Shown here piece after piece: positions 37,440 to 50,912 of a stretch of DNA of 64,000 nucleotides (the stretch's first letter is position 1; each line of letters begins with the position of its first letter). The stretch is from Dryas octopetala. Taxonomy: Eukaryota; Streptophyta; Magnoliopsida; Rosales; Rosaceae. The stretch spans positions 18,055,244 through 18,119,243 of the forward strand of contig OY992838.1 of assembly GCA_963921425.1 (NCBI GenBank), in the 5' to 3' direction. Position numbers and translations under genes: made by a program. The notes beneath the pieces were generated by a model, which had not been told where the DNA came from, did not search any database, and was given only the letters and a program-made list of their open reading frames with translations.

Positions 37440-40400
37440 ATGGATAAGTCATGGATGTATGCGGATAGGAGATCAAGGGCATATGAGTTAGGGATTCAAG
37501 AATTCTTCAATTTTGCATTACAGCATGCTAGAAACCCAAACCTCATTCATTGCCCTTGCCAAAAATGTGGAAATATGAGACAATTTGGGATTGGAGTTAT
37601 AAGGGATCATCTCTATTTAAATGGGGTTGACCAAAGTTACCAAACTTGGATATGGCATGGAGAAGTTTCAAGTAGATTTGCGAATGTAGGTAGATGTGTG
37701 GAGGAACAAGATACTAATTTTGTTTCCGAAACAGTGGATATGGTAGATAATGAAGAGGAAGAATGTTCAAATGATTGTAACGATTTCATTAATTCGGTTG
37801 GGGATGGCGATGAACCTTTATATCCTGGTTGTGATAAATTCACCAAGTTGGGAGCACTTGTAAGATTGTACAATTTGAAAGCAAAGCATGGATTGAGTGA
37901 TGCGAGTTTCACTGACTTCTTGATTGCCTTTGGGGATTTTCTTCCATCAGGTAATAAAATACCCACGTCTATGTATGAGGCTAAGAAGACTTTGTGTGCA
38001 TTAGGTATGGACTATGAGAAAATACATGCATGCCCTAATGACTGCATTTTGTATAGGAATGAGTATGCTGATGAGGTTAATTGCCCCAATTGTACTGTGT
38101 CAAGGTGGAAGTTAAGTAAGGATTCAACTGTTAAGGAGGGAGTGCCCGCAAAGGTGTTGTGGTACTTTCCAATTATCCCAAGGTTTAAAAGGATGTTTCA
38201 GTCTAGTAAAACATCTGAGAGTTTGACTTGGCATGTTCATGGAAGAGTGAATGATGGTAAGATGCGGCATCCTGCAGATTCCCCGTCTTGGAAGTTAGTG
38301 GACTATAAGTGGCCTGAATTTGCTGAAGATCCTAGAAACCTAAGACTCGCACTTGCAGCTGATGGTTTCAATCCCCATAGCTCTTTAAGTAGTAGATACA
38401 GTTGCTGGCCTGTTCTACTTGTCACTTATAACCTTCCACCATGGTTGTGTATGAAAAGAAAGTTCATGATGATGAGTCTATTAATTTCTGGTCCTAAACA
38501 ACCTGGAAATGATATAGACGTTTACCTAGCACCTTTGATTGATGATTTAAAAAGGCTATGGCAGGGAGTTGCAGAAGTGTATGATGCATACAAAGGAGAG
38601 TATTTCACTCTAAAAGCTGTACTTTTATGGACAATAAACGATTTTCCAGCCTATGGTAACTTATCTGGATGTGTGGTAAAAGGATATAATGCATGTCCAG
38701 TATGTGGAGAACACACAAAACCCCACAGGTTGGTTCATGGTAATAAATGCTCATACATAGGCCATCGAAGATTCTTAGCACGACATCATCCTTATCGAAA
38801 GCAAAAGGCTGCATTTAATAATTGTCAAGAATTTTCTCCACCTCCTGTGCCATTAAGTGGGGAAGAAGTATTGGCAAAGGTGGAAAGCCTTAATTTCTTA
38901 CCTTTTGGGAAGAAAAAGTGGCCCCGTAACCGGGTGGAGGGTGATACAAGAGCGTGTTGGAAAAAGAAGTCAATCTTTTTCCAACTCGAATATTGGAAAT
39001 CTCTTCATGTTCGGCATATTCTCGATGTTATGCACATTGAGAAAAATGTATGCGATAGTATTATCGGTACATTGTTGAACATTCCTACCAAAACAAAAGA
39101 TGGGCTTGCAGCTCGTTTAGATCTCCTGGACATGGGGGTACGTACTGAATTAGCACCTATTGTTGGAGAAAAAAGAACTCATTTGCCTGCAGCTAGTTGG
39201 AATCTTTCGAGGGAAGAGAAGAGAACCGTATGCAATTCTTTTTTTGGTATGAAAGTCCCTCAGCAGTATTCTTCAAATGTTAGGAGTCTGGTATCAATGG
39301 AGGATTTAAGACTTGTTGGCCTTAAGTCACATGATTGTCATGCCTTCATGCAACAATTACTACCCGTGGCCATCCGTTCAGTTTTGGAGAAGCCTGTGAG
39401 ATATGCTATAATCAGATTTTGTTTCTTCTTCAATGCTATATGTAGTAAAGTGGTGGATACTTCTATACTAGATAAGACGCAGGAAGATCTAGTGGTTACA
39501 CTTTGTTTGCTCGAGAAGTATTTTCCACCATCATTTTTTGATATTATGGTTCATTTAACGGTGCATCTTATTAGAGAAGTTCAGTTATGTGGACCAGTTT
39601 ACTTTAGGTGGATGTATCCGTTTGAACGGTATATGAAAGTGCTAAAGGGGTATGTTCGGAATCGGTATCGACCCGAGGGTTGCATTGCCGAGTGTTATAT
39701 TGCTGAAGAAGCTTTGGAATTTTGCTTTGAACATCTTTCTCGTGGCAGTACTGTTGGAATCCCATCAAGACACAATCAGGGATCTTCTAAGGAATGTAAG
39801 CCCTTATCCGGTGCTTCTATACATAGGGTTGATCGTGAGCTTTTGGACCAAGCCCATCTGTTTGTATTAGAGAATACAAAGGAAGTGACACCTTATATCG
39901 CGTAAGGGAAATCTGACTTCATTTTCATGTTCATTAATTAAGTCTTTGAGTAGCACAACTGTCAATATTAATTGAGGATTCTAACATTTTTTGTAGTGAG
40001 CATATGAGCTATTTGAAGGCTACACATCCTAGGTTCAAAAAAAATGAAAAGTGGCTGCAAGATAAGCACAATCGCACTTTCATTCTTTGGTTAAAGAATC
40101 GAGTAAGTGTTAGTTTCTTAAAAGGATGCACTAAGCTATATAAGTAATTCCTAGCTTGTATGTAAATGAGTGTTTATCCTTGCAGGTTAAATCTGACCTC
40201 AATTGTGAAACTAATGACATACCAGACACGCTGAGTTGGCTCGCTGATGGGCCATGCATGGAAGTCCCGAAATTTAATGCTTATTCCATTAATGGGGTTC
40301 ATTTTAATACTAAGACTCGTGATGCAGTTCGGGCTGTTCAAAACAGTGGCGTGTGTTGGGTTGGTGATACAATGCAAATTTCTAGTGCGAAAGATAAAAA

Positions 40401-40836
40401 CCCCATAATCACAGATATGTGTTTCTATGGGGTGATTCAAGAAATATGGGAACTTGACTACTTCAAGTTTAGAATTCCTATCTTTAAGTGCGATTGGGTT
40501 GAGAATACAAATGGAATTAAAATAGATGATCTAGGCTTTACTTTGGTCAATCTTAGTAGGATAGGTTTCAAGCATGATCAATTTGTTTTGGCTAGCCAAG
40601 TCAAACAAGTCTTTTACGTGGAAGACCCTGCAGATGCTGCATGGTCTGTTGTTCTATCAACCCAAGATAGAAATTACAATGATTGCGATTATGATGATGA
40701 GTTAGGGGATATTATAGTGGATCATGAACCTTTTACCAGAGATCTTCCATCCATTGAGACATTTGATGACATTGTTAGTGAAAATCCTACAAATTGCATT
40801 AGACCTGATGGTGAGGGTATATGGATTGATCAGTAG
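37440..40836 (+). CDS. TNP2-type CACTA transposase, three exons, 1072 aa
   Basis: Exons 37440-39901, 39997-40102 and 40186-40836, with GTAAGG, GTAAGT and AG borders and phases that fit exactly. The ATG follows an acceptor directly (GGTGAAAG then ATGGATAAG). Domains in order: transposase-associated domain (about 3-75: DKSWMYADRRSRAYELGIQ, with CPCQKCGN), Transposase_21 core (about 235-455: FSLSSRY-type block, YNLPPWLCMKRKFMMMSLLI, GNDIDVYLAPLIDDLKRLW), DUF4218 (about 620-765: LKSHDCHAFMQQLLPVAIR) and DUF4216 in exon 3 (about 940-1015). It is the catalytic protein that cuts the CACTA ends in the nucleus. The length is normal for plant TNP2 proteins and no stop or frameshift was seen. It is probably co-expressed with the second gene from the 5' subterminal region. 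Confidence 0.93.
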
Positions 40837-41242
40837 TATCAAAAGGGCATTTATCTAAGGTAACTGGTTTTTTTGTTTTGCTTGAGCCATGACTGTGTGT
40901 TTATTTTTAATGTGTGATTTTTGGTTAAGTGTTTTTCTGGTTATATAAAGCTTTTAATCCATGTATCTGATTATATAAAGCTTTTAATCCATGATTGGTA
41001 TTGTTTTGCAGGTGCTTTACTGCATTCTTTGCATTCTTTGCAAAATTTAGCAGAAACTACAGATAAGTAAAGGTTAGTTCTATTAATCTAATTGGAAGGA
41101 TATGTAGCATATCTCTATGACACTGCCATTCATGAGTTTTTACTTGGTACTGAAAATTAAATCTTTAGTAGTAAATTCTATAGGTTTCAATCATTTATTT
41201 ATTTATTTTTTACAGTAATCAAAATCAGCTGAGCCCACTTCA

Positions 41243-44200
41243 ATGGGTGCAAAGGCAGTGGCTTCCTCCAAGAAGAAGACCTCCAAATCAAAGGCAGCTG
41301 AGCCCACTTCATCTCAATCGAAGGTGACAAAGGACACTGCCACCACCGAGAGCTCAGTTAATGGAAAGAATAAGAGGGGGATGGTTACAATGCCTCGCAT
41401 TGTAAGGCGAAAAATAATGAAAGTCAAAAAGGCGGTGGAGTTCAATGCAAAAGGGCAGCCACATGGGAAGGCAGCGACCGAGATGCAGTCTTACATTGGG
41501 ACTTTAGCACGTACAAAGGTCCCAATTATCATAGACACTTGGAAGAAAGTGGATGATCATGTAAAGGCCAAAATTTGGGAAAATGTAGAGGTAAGCAACA
41601 TTTGTCCCACATTTATATGACTAGTACATTATCATACTAAAACTTTATAAAATTACAGTTTTATTAAGATGTAAATTGTGTAACGTGTGTTTCTCTATGC
41701 AAGTAGATGGCTTTTGTGCTACCTGCTGAATGTAGGAAGATGGTGTTAGCATCTGCATCATCTAAGTGGAGGGAATTCAAGTCTAGACTGACTACTAAAT
41801 ATGTACTCCCTTACAAAGACCAACCTGATTTATTAATTGACCCTCCTAAAGAGTATGAATTTATTGAGAAGGCAGATTGGAAGGTCTTTGTGAACTCTAG
41901 GATTTCGGATCAGTGGGAGGTAAGATATTAATTATGCCTATTTTTTCTTGTTTGAAAATGCATGTAACTGAAGTAGGATAGGGTTACAGATTATATTTAT
42001 AGCAGTTTTTGAAATACAATGTGTGGCTTCTAAAATGGTTTAAGAAATTGAAACCAAATTGTGCATCATAAAAACATGCATGCACCTGCAAGTACACAAC
42101 ATACAGCCACAACAACCACACAATTCAAGTCACAGGCTCACAGCTGTTAGCTACATATGCATTAATGTGCAACTAATGCAGATAGCATATTACTGTACCA
42201 GTAATAAATCCTCCCTTTCTGTCCTGGCTCACAACTAATGCAGCTGTTTTTGTACATGTGTATTAAATCCTCCCTTTCTGTCCTGGCAAGTGAGCTGCCA
42301 GGACTTTGAATTGGGATGACCATGCAAGTGATCCTTGGCCTGGTCTGCATGTCAGCTTTTTCTTTTGTTTTATTTCTATAAAATTGTTGTTTTTAAACTT
42401 GTAAATAGAGTCATCACTGTGTGGAAATATTCTATTTTGCAGCAACTTCACAACGAACAGGTGGATAGGATATCTAAGCATGAGTATCGTCATAGACTAT
42501 CGCGTAAAGGGTATGCTGGTTTGGAGGATGAACTGGTTAGTGTGAATTTTAACTGCCTTGGTTGAATATATATATTAAGATGTTAATCAAGTTTATTAAC
42601 ATGTTAATCATTTGTTTGTTTTAAAGCTGAAAACAATGCCTGATGCGGAGTTTGATCGGGCATCCCTTTGGATTAAAGCACACGAAGATAAAAGTGGGAA
42701 GATCCCAAATGCAAAGGTAGCGGAGACTGCTGCCAGAATTGTAAGTAAGCTACTGATATTGTATTGATTATAATCCTACCAATGTTGGATCTGACAATGT
42801 TGACTTCTTTTTAAATTTGAAATCAACTTTATTTGTCCTTGTTTATTTATAAGACATATATTGTTTCAGGAGGATTTGAAGAAACAGGTAGCTGATGGCA
42901 CATTATCTATTTCTGGTACCACTGATGTGCTAACAATGGCATTAGGGACCCCTGAGCACTCGGGGCGAGTTAGAGCTGTGGGAGGTTATGTAAAGCCTAG
43001 TTCTTACTTTAGGCTCCCTCCAAGAAAGAGTATAAAAGACACAATCAGAGATAGTGTCAAACAGATCATGGAAGAGGAGCGGGAGAAGATAATAGCTGAG
43101 GAACGAAAATATTGGATGGAGAAAATTCATGAAATAGAGGAAGGGAAGAATTCCAAGGCTGAGGGACCAACCCCTGAGATGTTAGCCCCTAATCCCGGTA
43201 CTCCATCAACTCCTCATACTGTTGGATATGGCTCTGATAAAGCAAGCACCAATGCAGTCAAGAAGACTCTTATTCTGAACAAAGTTGAGGACAATATTGA
43301 AGAAAATGTGGAGAAGGAAATGAAGAAGAATGCTGAACAGCAGGTGGACAAGAAAGACACGCAGAAGATCGATGTGGATGCTGATTGTGTCCACCTGGAA
43401 TCTGGGCAGGACAAGAAAATTGTTTTGAAGGTATATATTTCATCCCAACTTATTTGAATTCACATACAATAATTTGACTATAAACCTTGTTTCAAAGTAT
43501 TATTATAAATTTATAATAATACTTGGCCATTACCCCTCTCTGCATGTACAAATTAAGTAGTCAACTAATACAACATATTGATTTTTGATGATTATAAGTA
43601 CTCCATTGAGGTTTGAATGAATTGAAACCCAGCCCTACAATTAATTTTTATAATGTTATATGTGCTTTGGATGTGTGCTGGGCAGGACAAGATTGTGTTG
43701 AAGAAAGCAAAAGATGAGAAGCAAGATAGGATGAAGGGAATTGTGTTGAACCTGCAAGCAATGCCTACGCCACTGAAGTTGTTGTGCATGTATGCACAAA
43801 ATGTAATGAATGAGGGATTAACAATCAACTTTGAAATAGAGGCGGACGTTTTTGGGGCAGCTCGTAGAACCTACATACTGTCCGAAGATATTACCCAATT
43901 TGGTGGCATGGTTGAAATATCAGCCAACTGTATTGTGGTTTACATGAGGTAAAAAAAATGAATAGGGGATTTTTACATATTAATATCCAGCAAAAAAGAT
44001 GAGATTATTCAATCATGCTAGCTATTTGACTTGCTAAATATTTTTTAGGTACTTGTACAATGTGGTGAAGAGATCAAAGATGGTAAACATGGTTGGTTTC
44101 GTAGACCCTGCTCGAACTGGTGCAATAGGGTGTGGAACTGTAACGGAAAGAACACGGCACTTGGCAGATAGGTTCGCCACGTCTTCTAACGATAAGATTT

Positions 44201-45410
44201 TTTTAGTCCCTTACAATTCCGGGTAAGTTATTCAATGTTAAAATATCTTTGATTGTCAATGTAAATACACATTTCCAGCCATGTAATGTATTTAAAGAGA
44301 ATTTTAAATGCGTAGAAATCATTGGATGTTGACGGTTATCAATCCGGAGAAGGAGATTGTCTATTTTATGGACCCAATGAGAAGGCGTCTGATCGGTGAT
44401 GAATGGAGAACTGTTGTGGACAAGTAAGGCTGTAATTTTTTTGTCATCAGTTTATAATTTCACTCTATATCTCATAAAGTGTTGAAATCATTTGGTTTTT
44501 CGATCATGCCACAGCGGGATTAAAATATTCAATGCTCAAGTGAATAGGCAAGGGCGTAAAACAATAATTTGGAAAAATATGGCGGTAGGTTGGCTTGTTT
44601 GCTTTAAACATCAAATAACAAATTGCTAAATGAACTATATATGTGCTCATTCTAATTAATGTTTATTTGTATTTAGGGCATTCCTCAACAACCAAGTGAC
44701 AAGGAGTGTGGTTATTTTGTTATGCGCTTTATGAAGGAAATAATTGAAGATGAGGGCTTAGCTTTTGTGAATAAGGTATGAATTAGTCAGCCAACCTGAC
44801 ATTATGTTGGTCATGTTTTTGGTATGAGCAGTGATATGATAATTGTCTTTTACTTCGACATTTTGAACCCTTGCTACTCTTAGGAGCTATATAATATCAT
44901 GTCAAAATGACTTATAAATTGTTTAGACCTTGAGCTTCACAATGTAATAATAGAATATGCTTGCTCAAGTTTTGGAAGTGTTTGTTGGCGCCACCTTGAT
45001 AGTCCCAGGAACCTCAACTGCTTTCAATTAACCGAACAAAGATGGGAAATGGGTCTTAGAAATAGATGAATTTTAAATTGAGACCATAGATTAACAAATG
45101 CCTCTTACCCCCCCAAAAAAAAAAACAATATGAACAAATGAAATGCAAGCAGGGATAGTGACATGCCATCACAAATATAGAGGGCCAGGGAGGTTGGGAC
45201 ATTGAGATTTAGAACTAATCCTCTTCTTTCTATTTGTGGTGTTACATCATTATCTTTGTTACATAAAATTTTTGGTTGAATTTTATTTTTAATTAGTACT
45301 CCATGTTTGCCTTGTTTCAGTGGGAACGAAGGCAGGACAACACTTATACCCAAGAAGATATCGATGAAGTCCGGGCTGAATGGGCAAACTTCGTGGGCCA
45401 GTTTATGTAG
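41243..45410 (+). CDS. TNPA-like protein fused to a Ulp1-type cysteine protease, 11 exons, 710 aa
   Basis: Exons: 41243-41590, 41707-41919, 42443-42535, 42627-42740, 42870-43430, 43686-43948, 44049-44222, 44316-44423, 44515-44584, 44677-44775 and 45321-45410. All have GT-AG borders and fitting phases (2133 nt). N-terminus: Lys/Ser-rich tail. Residues about 90-260: Transposase_24 (Ptta/En/Spm) region with KYVLPYKDQPDLL and RISDQWEQLHNEQV. About 300-370: a highly charged helix (EEEREKIIAEERKYWMEKIH), likely coiled coil. About 560-700: Ulp1 (C48) peptidase-like domain with His in NHWMLTV, Asp in YFMDP, Gln in GIPQQPS and Cys in DKECGYF, the full catalytic set. TNPA-type proteins bind subterminal repeats; Ulp1 proteases cleave SUMO. 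The joint role here is inferred. An untranslated first part lies upstream (acceptor at 41215). Confidence 0.9.
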
Positions 45411-46601
45411 ACATTTCTGGTTGGATTTTTGCATGACACCTTTTTTACGTAGGCCATATGTTTAGCTAGACTAGCTTTGGGTATATATGATATATTGATT
45501 ACTTTGCTAGATTAGCTTGGGATGATTGATAGGCTAGCTGCTGGATAATATTTTGATATATATATGGCAGCAATTAGGTTGATTCATTAGATTGATGCCT
45601 AGTTTTTTGGAAAGGTATATATGGAGGGTTTTTGTTTATGGAATATATGGCTGGTTTTGTGAATGAAATTGGGTTAAGGGAGCAAGGTACATATATACAA
45701 TTACTACCTTTAAATATCTTATATTATTTGGTTATATTAGAAATTCCAATCCTTTATTATTGTGAATTGGTATTTTGTAAATGTATAATTTATTAGGAAT
45801 GTTAATTATGAAGGGAATCAATTAATGGTTGTACCAAAACAACCTATCTCATCAATCAGATTCTGCATTGTTTGTTCATAATTGCATTGTGGTCAAAGAC
45901 AATTGGGAGTTTCTAAAAAGTGATGTAAACAGGCACATTATACAACAGTTTTTCGATCAAAAGCGTGGTCTGTGCCCCTGACTTACATTGGTTCAATATA
46001 ATAAACCATTGTCTAATTCTTAAGAATACCACACAAATCTTAAGAAGCCATTGTGCTAAGTACCTTCATACAACAGTTTCTAATCCAAAAATCGATGTAC
46101 CAAATAAGTATATACAACGGTTATATGGTTAATATTTAATTTTCTTAATGCATGAATACAACGGTTTCATATAAAACACCGTAGTTTGAAACACCTATAG
46201 ACATGGCAATACACATATTATTCAATAGATTAGACAACGGTTTTGAACAAAAACCCGTTGTTTTAATGGCTATTACACCTCGTGTTTCGACCTAAAATAG
46301 TTGTAAAACCAATTCTTTACTTAACATAACCGTTGTTTAACATATATATAAACATCGGTTTTTAAACATAAACCGATGTTTAAATTGGCACTCAACAACG
46401 GTATCTTCCAAATCATTGATTTTAAAGGTCGTATATACAACGGTGGTTAATATATAACCGTTGTGTAGGTTCACCAGGACAACGGATTTTATCCGTTGTC
46501 TATTGGGGGTATGAATAGACAACACTCGATTAGACGACGGTAAATTTATAAACTCAGACAACGGTGAATATCCGTTGTCTGATTGCTATTTTGTAGTGGT
46601 G
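45411..46601. repeat. CACTA 3' region with subterminal repeat array
   Basis: 45411-45900 is the 3' UTR-like tail with no gene. 45945-46580 carries at least a dozen ACAACGG(T/A) / CCGTTGT motifs in both orientations, about every 30-60 bp. It ends in TTGTAGTGGTG. Confidence 0.85.
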
Positions 46602-46754
46602 ATTGGCAGTACATAAGGAAACATTTTTTGACACATTTTATTTTTCTACCCAAAGGTGATCTGTAACAATGCATAAGGTTATTAAAGGACGAAAAATTAT
46701 TGAATATTTCAGTTCCTTGATGGTTAATGATTTTTTAGCGTATCTTGTTTCCAA

Positions 46755-49700
46755 TGGCATCTACAGTTGTGAATTCCTCATCATTCAATTTCTCTTCTAT
46801 TGAGACTTTGACTGGCAGCAACTATAAGAAATGGAAGCAAGATGTGGAGATAGTACATCCTTGGACTATTGGATCTTGATTTAGCTTTGAGGGAAGATGA
46901 ACCACAAGCTCCTATTGAACCTTGCACTGATGAACAAAAGAAGAATCATGCTCTCAAGCTTGAGAAGTGGGAAAAGGCTAACAGGATGTCTCTCCTCATC
47001 ATGAAAAGATCCATGACAGACACAGTGAGGGGAGGAATTCCACCCAATACCAATGCAAGGGCTTTTCTGGAGGCTATTGGTGAAAAATTTAGAGAATCAA
47101 AGAAGACAGAAACTAGCAATTTAATGAATCAACTCACTACTTTAAGGTATGATGGAAACGAAAATGTCAGAGAACACGTCATGAAAATGATTGACATGCC
47201 AAACAAGTTCAAAGAACTGGAAGTTGAGATTTCAGATTCCCTCCTTGTCCATGTGGCACTCAACTCCTTGCCACTTAAGTTCAGCCAATTGAAGACTTCT
47301 TACAACACACAAAAGGAAACTTGGGACATAGATGAGTTGATTTCAATCTGTACACAAGAAGAAGAGAGGCTGAAAAATGAGAAATTAGATGTTGTGAATT
47401 TTGTTCATTCGACCAGTGGTAAGAAGGATGGTGCCTCAAATTCTGGTAAGTCTCCTAATGCTATAAAGTCTTCTTCTAATGTTTCTGCCAAACTATCTGC
47501 ATCATCATCTAAAGGATCTCAAAGCTTTAAAGTCAATAAATCTGGAACCCAAACGAAAGTTTCTAAATGTTACTTCTGCAAGAAAGCAGGTCACATGAAG
47601 AAAAATTGTGACAAGCATAAGAAATGGCTTGCTGCAAGAGGTAATTTTAATGTTTTTGTGTGCATTGAGTCAAATCTTTGTTGATGTCCCTATGAATTCT
47701 TGGTGGTTTGATACTGGTTCTTCTATCCATATCACCAATACTTTGCAGGGATTGACAAACAAGAGAGCACCAAATAAAGAGGAATTCAAAGTTTTTGTTG
47801 GAAATGGAAAGAAAGTTGCAGTTGAATCAATTGGCACTGTCAAGCTTAGATTAGGTTCTGGTTATGTTTTGAAACTAAATAATGTTCTTTTTGTACCTTC
47901 CATGAGAAGGAATTTAATTTCCGCATCTAAACTAGTTAAAGCTGGTTATTTATTTATTTTGGATGATGACAATTTGAGGATTTTTTAGAAGAATAAAATT
48001 AATGTTATGCTTGGCAGAGTTGTTCTTAATAATGACTTATGGCAGCTTGAATGTTCTATTTGTGATGAATATTTGAATGTTGAATGTTCTAATTCCAAAA
48101 GAATGCTCATAAATGAAAAATCTTCTATGCTTTGGCATATGAGATTAGGGCATATTTCTAAAGCTAGAATAGAACGTTTAATAAAGGATAACATTCTGCC
48201 AAAACTAGATTTTGATGATTTCCACACTTGTGTTGACTGCATAAAGAGTAAATTAACAAATAAAAGAAAATTGGTTGCCAAACGCAGCACACAATTGTTA
48301 GAAGTCATTCACACAGATGTCTATGGACCATTCCCAATTCAAACTATCTGCGGAAATAGTTATTTTGTAACTTTTATTGATGATTTTTCAAGATATGGTT
48401 ATGTATTTTTAATTTCAGAAAAATCTTATGCTCTTGATTGTTTCAAAGTTTTTAAACTTGAAGTTGAAAAACAACTGGGAATTGACATTAAGGCTGTGAG
48501 ATCAGATAGGGGTGGTGAGTATTTTGGCAGGTACACTGAAGCAGGACAGCAGAAAGGACCCTTTGCCAAATATCTTGAAGAATGTGGCATTGTGGCTAAT
48601 TACACCATGCCTGGAACCCCTCAACAAAATGGAGTGGCTGAGAGGCATAACAGAACTCTGAAGGACATGGTAAGGAGTATGGTAAGCCGATCCTCTTTGC
48701 CTAAATTTTTGTAGGGGGAAGCCTTGAAAACTGCCAATTATATTCTCAATAGAGTACCAAGTAAAGCTGTGCCGAAAACTCCTTTTGAATTGTGGGTTGG
48801 AAGAAAGCCTAGTCTGCTACATTTTCATATTTGGGGCTGTAGGGTAGAGGCTAGATTATATAATCCCATGGAGAAAAAACTAGATTCAAGAACTGAAAGT
48901 TGTTTTTTCATTGGATATTCTGAAAAATCTAAAGGTTTCAGATTTTATAGCCCACATTTGCATACCCGGATTGTTGAGACTAATAATGCAAAGTTCCTTG
49001 AAGATTTGGATGCAGGGAATAAGGCAAATAAGCAACTTTATTTTTGATGAAGATAATTCTGAAGTTGCTAGTACATCAGCACCATCCTCATGCATTATAC
49101 CTTTGCATTTAAATTGTGATTATGCTAATGATGAAGTGCCTAGTTTAGCAGCCCTAGAGAATCAGGCTATTCATGATGAACAACCAGATTTTAATCATCA
49201 TAATTCACCACCACAAGTTCCCACTCAGCCTATTAATCCAGCTCCAAGAAGACAATCACAACGGGTAAGAAAGTCTGCTATTTGTACAGATTATCAAGTT
49301 TATTTTCAAGAGGCAGAATATGGTGGAGATATAGATGATCCTTTAACATATAAACAAGCAATGGAAAGTGAACAATCTGCTTTGTGGAAGTTTGCAATGA
49401 AAGAGGAACTCAATTCCATGTACAAGAACAAGGTATGGTCACTTGTAGAAACTAGTGAAGCTATAAAACCAATTGGCTGCAAGTGGGTTTTCAAAACCAA
49501 GGGAGACTCGAAAGGCAACATTGAGAGGTACAAGGCTCGGTTGGTCGCGAAGGGTTTTACTCAAAGAGCAGGAGTGGACTATACTGAAACCTTTTCTCCA
49601 GTTTCCTCAAAGGACTCCTTGCGGGTTATGATGGCTTTGGTGGCTCATTTTGACTTAGAGCTCCATCAAATGGATATTAAGACCGCGTTCTTGAATGGAG

Positions 49701-50912
49701 ATTTATCTGAAAACATCTATATGATGCAACCTCCAAGTTTTGTTGAAAAGGGGAAGGAAGTCAAAGTCTATATATGGCCTTAAGCAAGCTTCACGACAAT
49801 GGTACATTAAATTTGATGAAATTGTCACTTCTTTTGGCTTTGCTGAAAATAGATTGGATGAATGCATTTATTTGAAGGTTAGTGGTTCTAAATTCATTTT
49901 CTTGGTATTATATGTTGATGATATTCTTCTGGCCAGCAGTGATTTAATTTTACTGAAAGAAACAAAATCCATGTTGTCTAATAGTTTTGAGATGAAGGAT
50001 TTAGGTGAAGCTTCCTTTGTCCTTGGCATTGAAATTACCAGGGATAGAAAAAGGAACATGCTGGGATTATCACAAAGAGCATATATTGAATGTGTTCTCA
50101 AAAGGTTTAATATGGAGAATTGCTCTTGTGGTGAAGTTCCTATTGGAAAAGGAGATAAATTCAGCCTAGATCAATGTCCAAGAAATGAGTTAGAAAAGAA
50201 GAGCATGCAAGATAAACCATATGCCTCATTAGTAGGATGTTTGATGTATGCACAAGTATGCACTAGGCCAGATATAGCTTTTGCTGTGAGTGTCTTGGGC
50301 AGATTTCAATCAATTCCTGGGTTGCAACATTGGATTGCAGCTAAAAAAGTTTTAAGGTACTTGCAAAAGACAAAACAGTATATGCTTGTGTATGGTAAAT
50401 GTGAGAAGCTTGAGGTTTTTGCCTATACAGATTCTGATTTGGCAGGGTGCAAAGATGATGGAAAGTCAACTTCTGGATATTTGTTTTTCTTGGCTGGTGG
50501 AGTTGTTTCATGGAAAAGTGCCAAGCAGACAATCATTTCGACTTCTACTATGCAAGCAGAATATATAGGCTGCTTTGAGGCTTCAATTCAAGTTGCATGG
50601 TTAAAGAATTTCATTGGAGATTTGAAAGTTGTAGATTCGATTTCCAGGCCCCTCAAGATTTATTGTGACAATGAAGCAGCAGTATTCTTTTCCAAAAACA
50701 ATAAGAGGACTGCTGCTTCTAGAAGCATGGATATTAAGTATTTAAAGGTCAGAGACATGGTTAAAGAGCAACAAGTCACTATTGAGCACATTAGCACTCA
50801 TATGAATATTGCTGACCCTCTTACTAAAGGTTTACCGGTAAGTGTTTTTCAAAATCATGTCACTCACATGGGTTTAGTTGAATCTTTTGATGTTGCAGGT
50901 CAGTGGGAATGA
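46755..50912 (+). pseudogene. Copia gag-pol region, broken
   Basis: Fossil. Recognisable parts in order: gag (near 46870-47400), zinc knuckle (CYFCKKAGHMKKNC), protease (WWFDTGSSIHITN), integrase (HTDVYGPF..., PGTPQQNGVAERHN), reverse transcriptase (RYKARLVAKGFTQ, LYVDDILLA) and RNase H (AYTDSDLAGCKDD) ending near 50912. The order protease-integrase-RT is diagnostic of Ty1/copia. It is broken at about four or five places and not expected to make a full polyprotein. Confidence 0.9.

Larger units (their letters stand above)
36025..46601 (+). mobile_element. Apparently intact autonomous CACTA (En/Spm) element
   Basis: 10,577 bp. The ends CACCACTACAA and TTGTAGTGGTG are perfect 11-bp inverted repeats. 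A 3-bp target duplication ATT lies at 36022-36024 and 46602-46604. ACAACGG-type subterminal motifs crowd 36047-36210 and 45945-46580. Two plus-strand genes fill it: a TNP2-like transposase (37440-40836) and a TNPA-like/Ulp1 protein (41243-45410). Every exon joins in phase and neither gene has a stop, so it could still move and could drive the related non-autonomous copy at 2901-8601. The leader (36240-36660) has CACTCATCGCTCAATCTTCA-type minisatellite units and untranslated exons (donors near 36656 and 36969). Confidence 0.95.

Noticed and set aside
37440-40836. A host gene in the CACTA interior
   Set aside because: All domains are those of TNP2-type transposases and the terminal repeats and target duplication enclose it.
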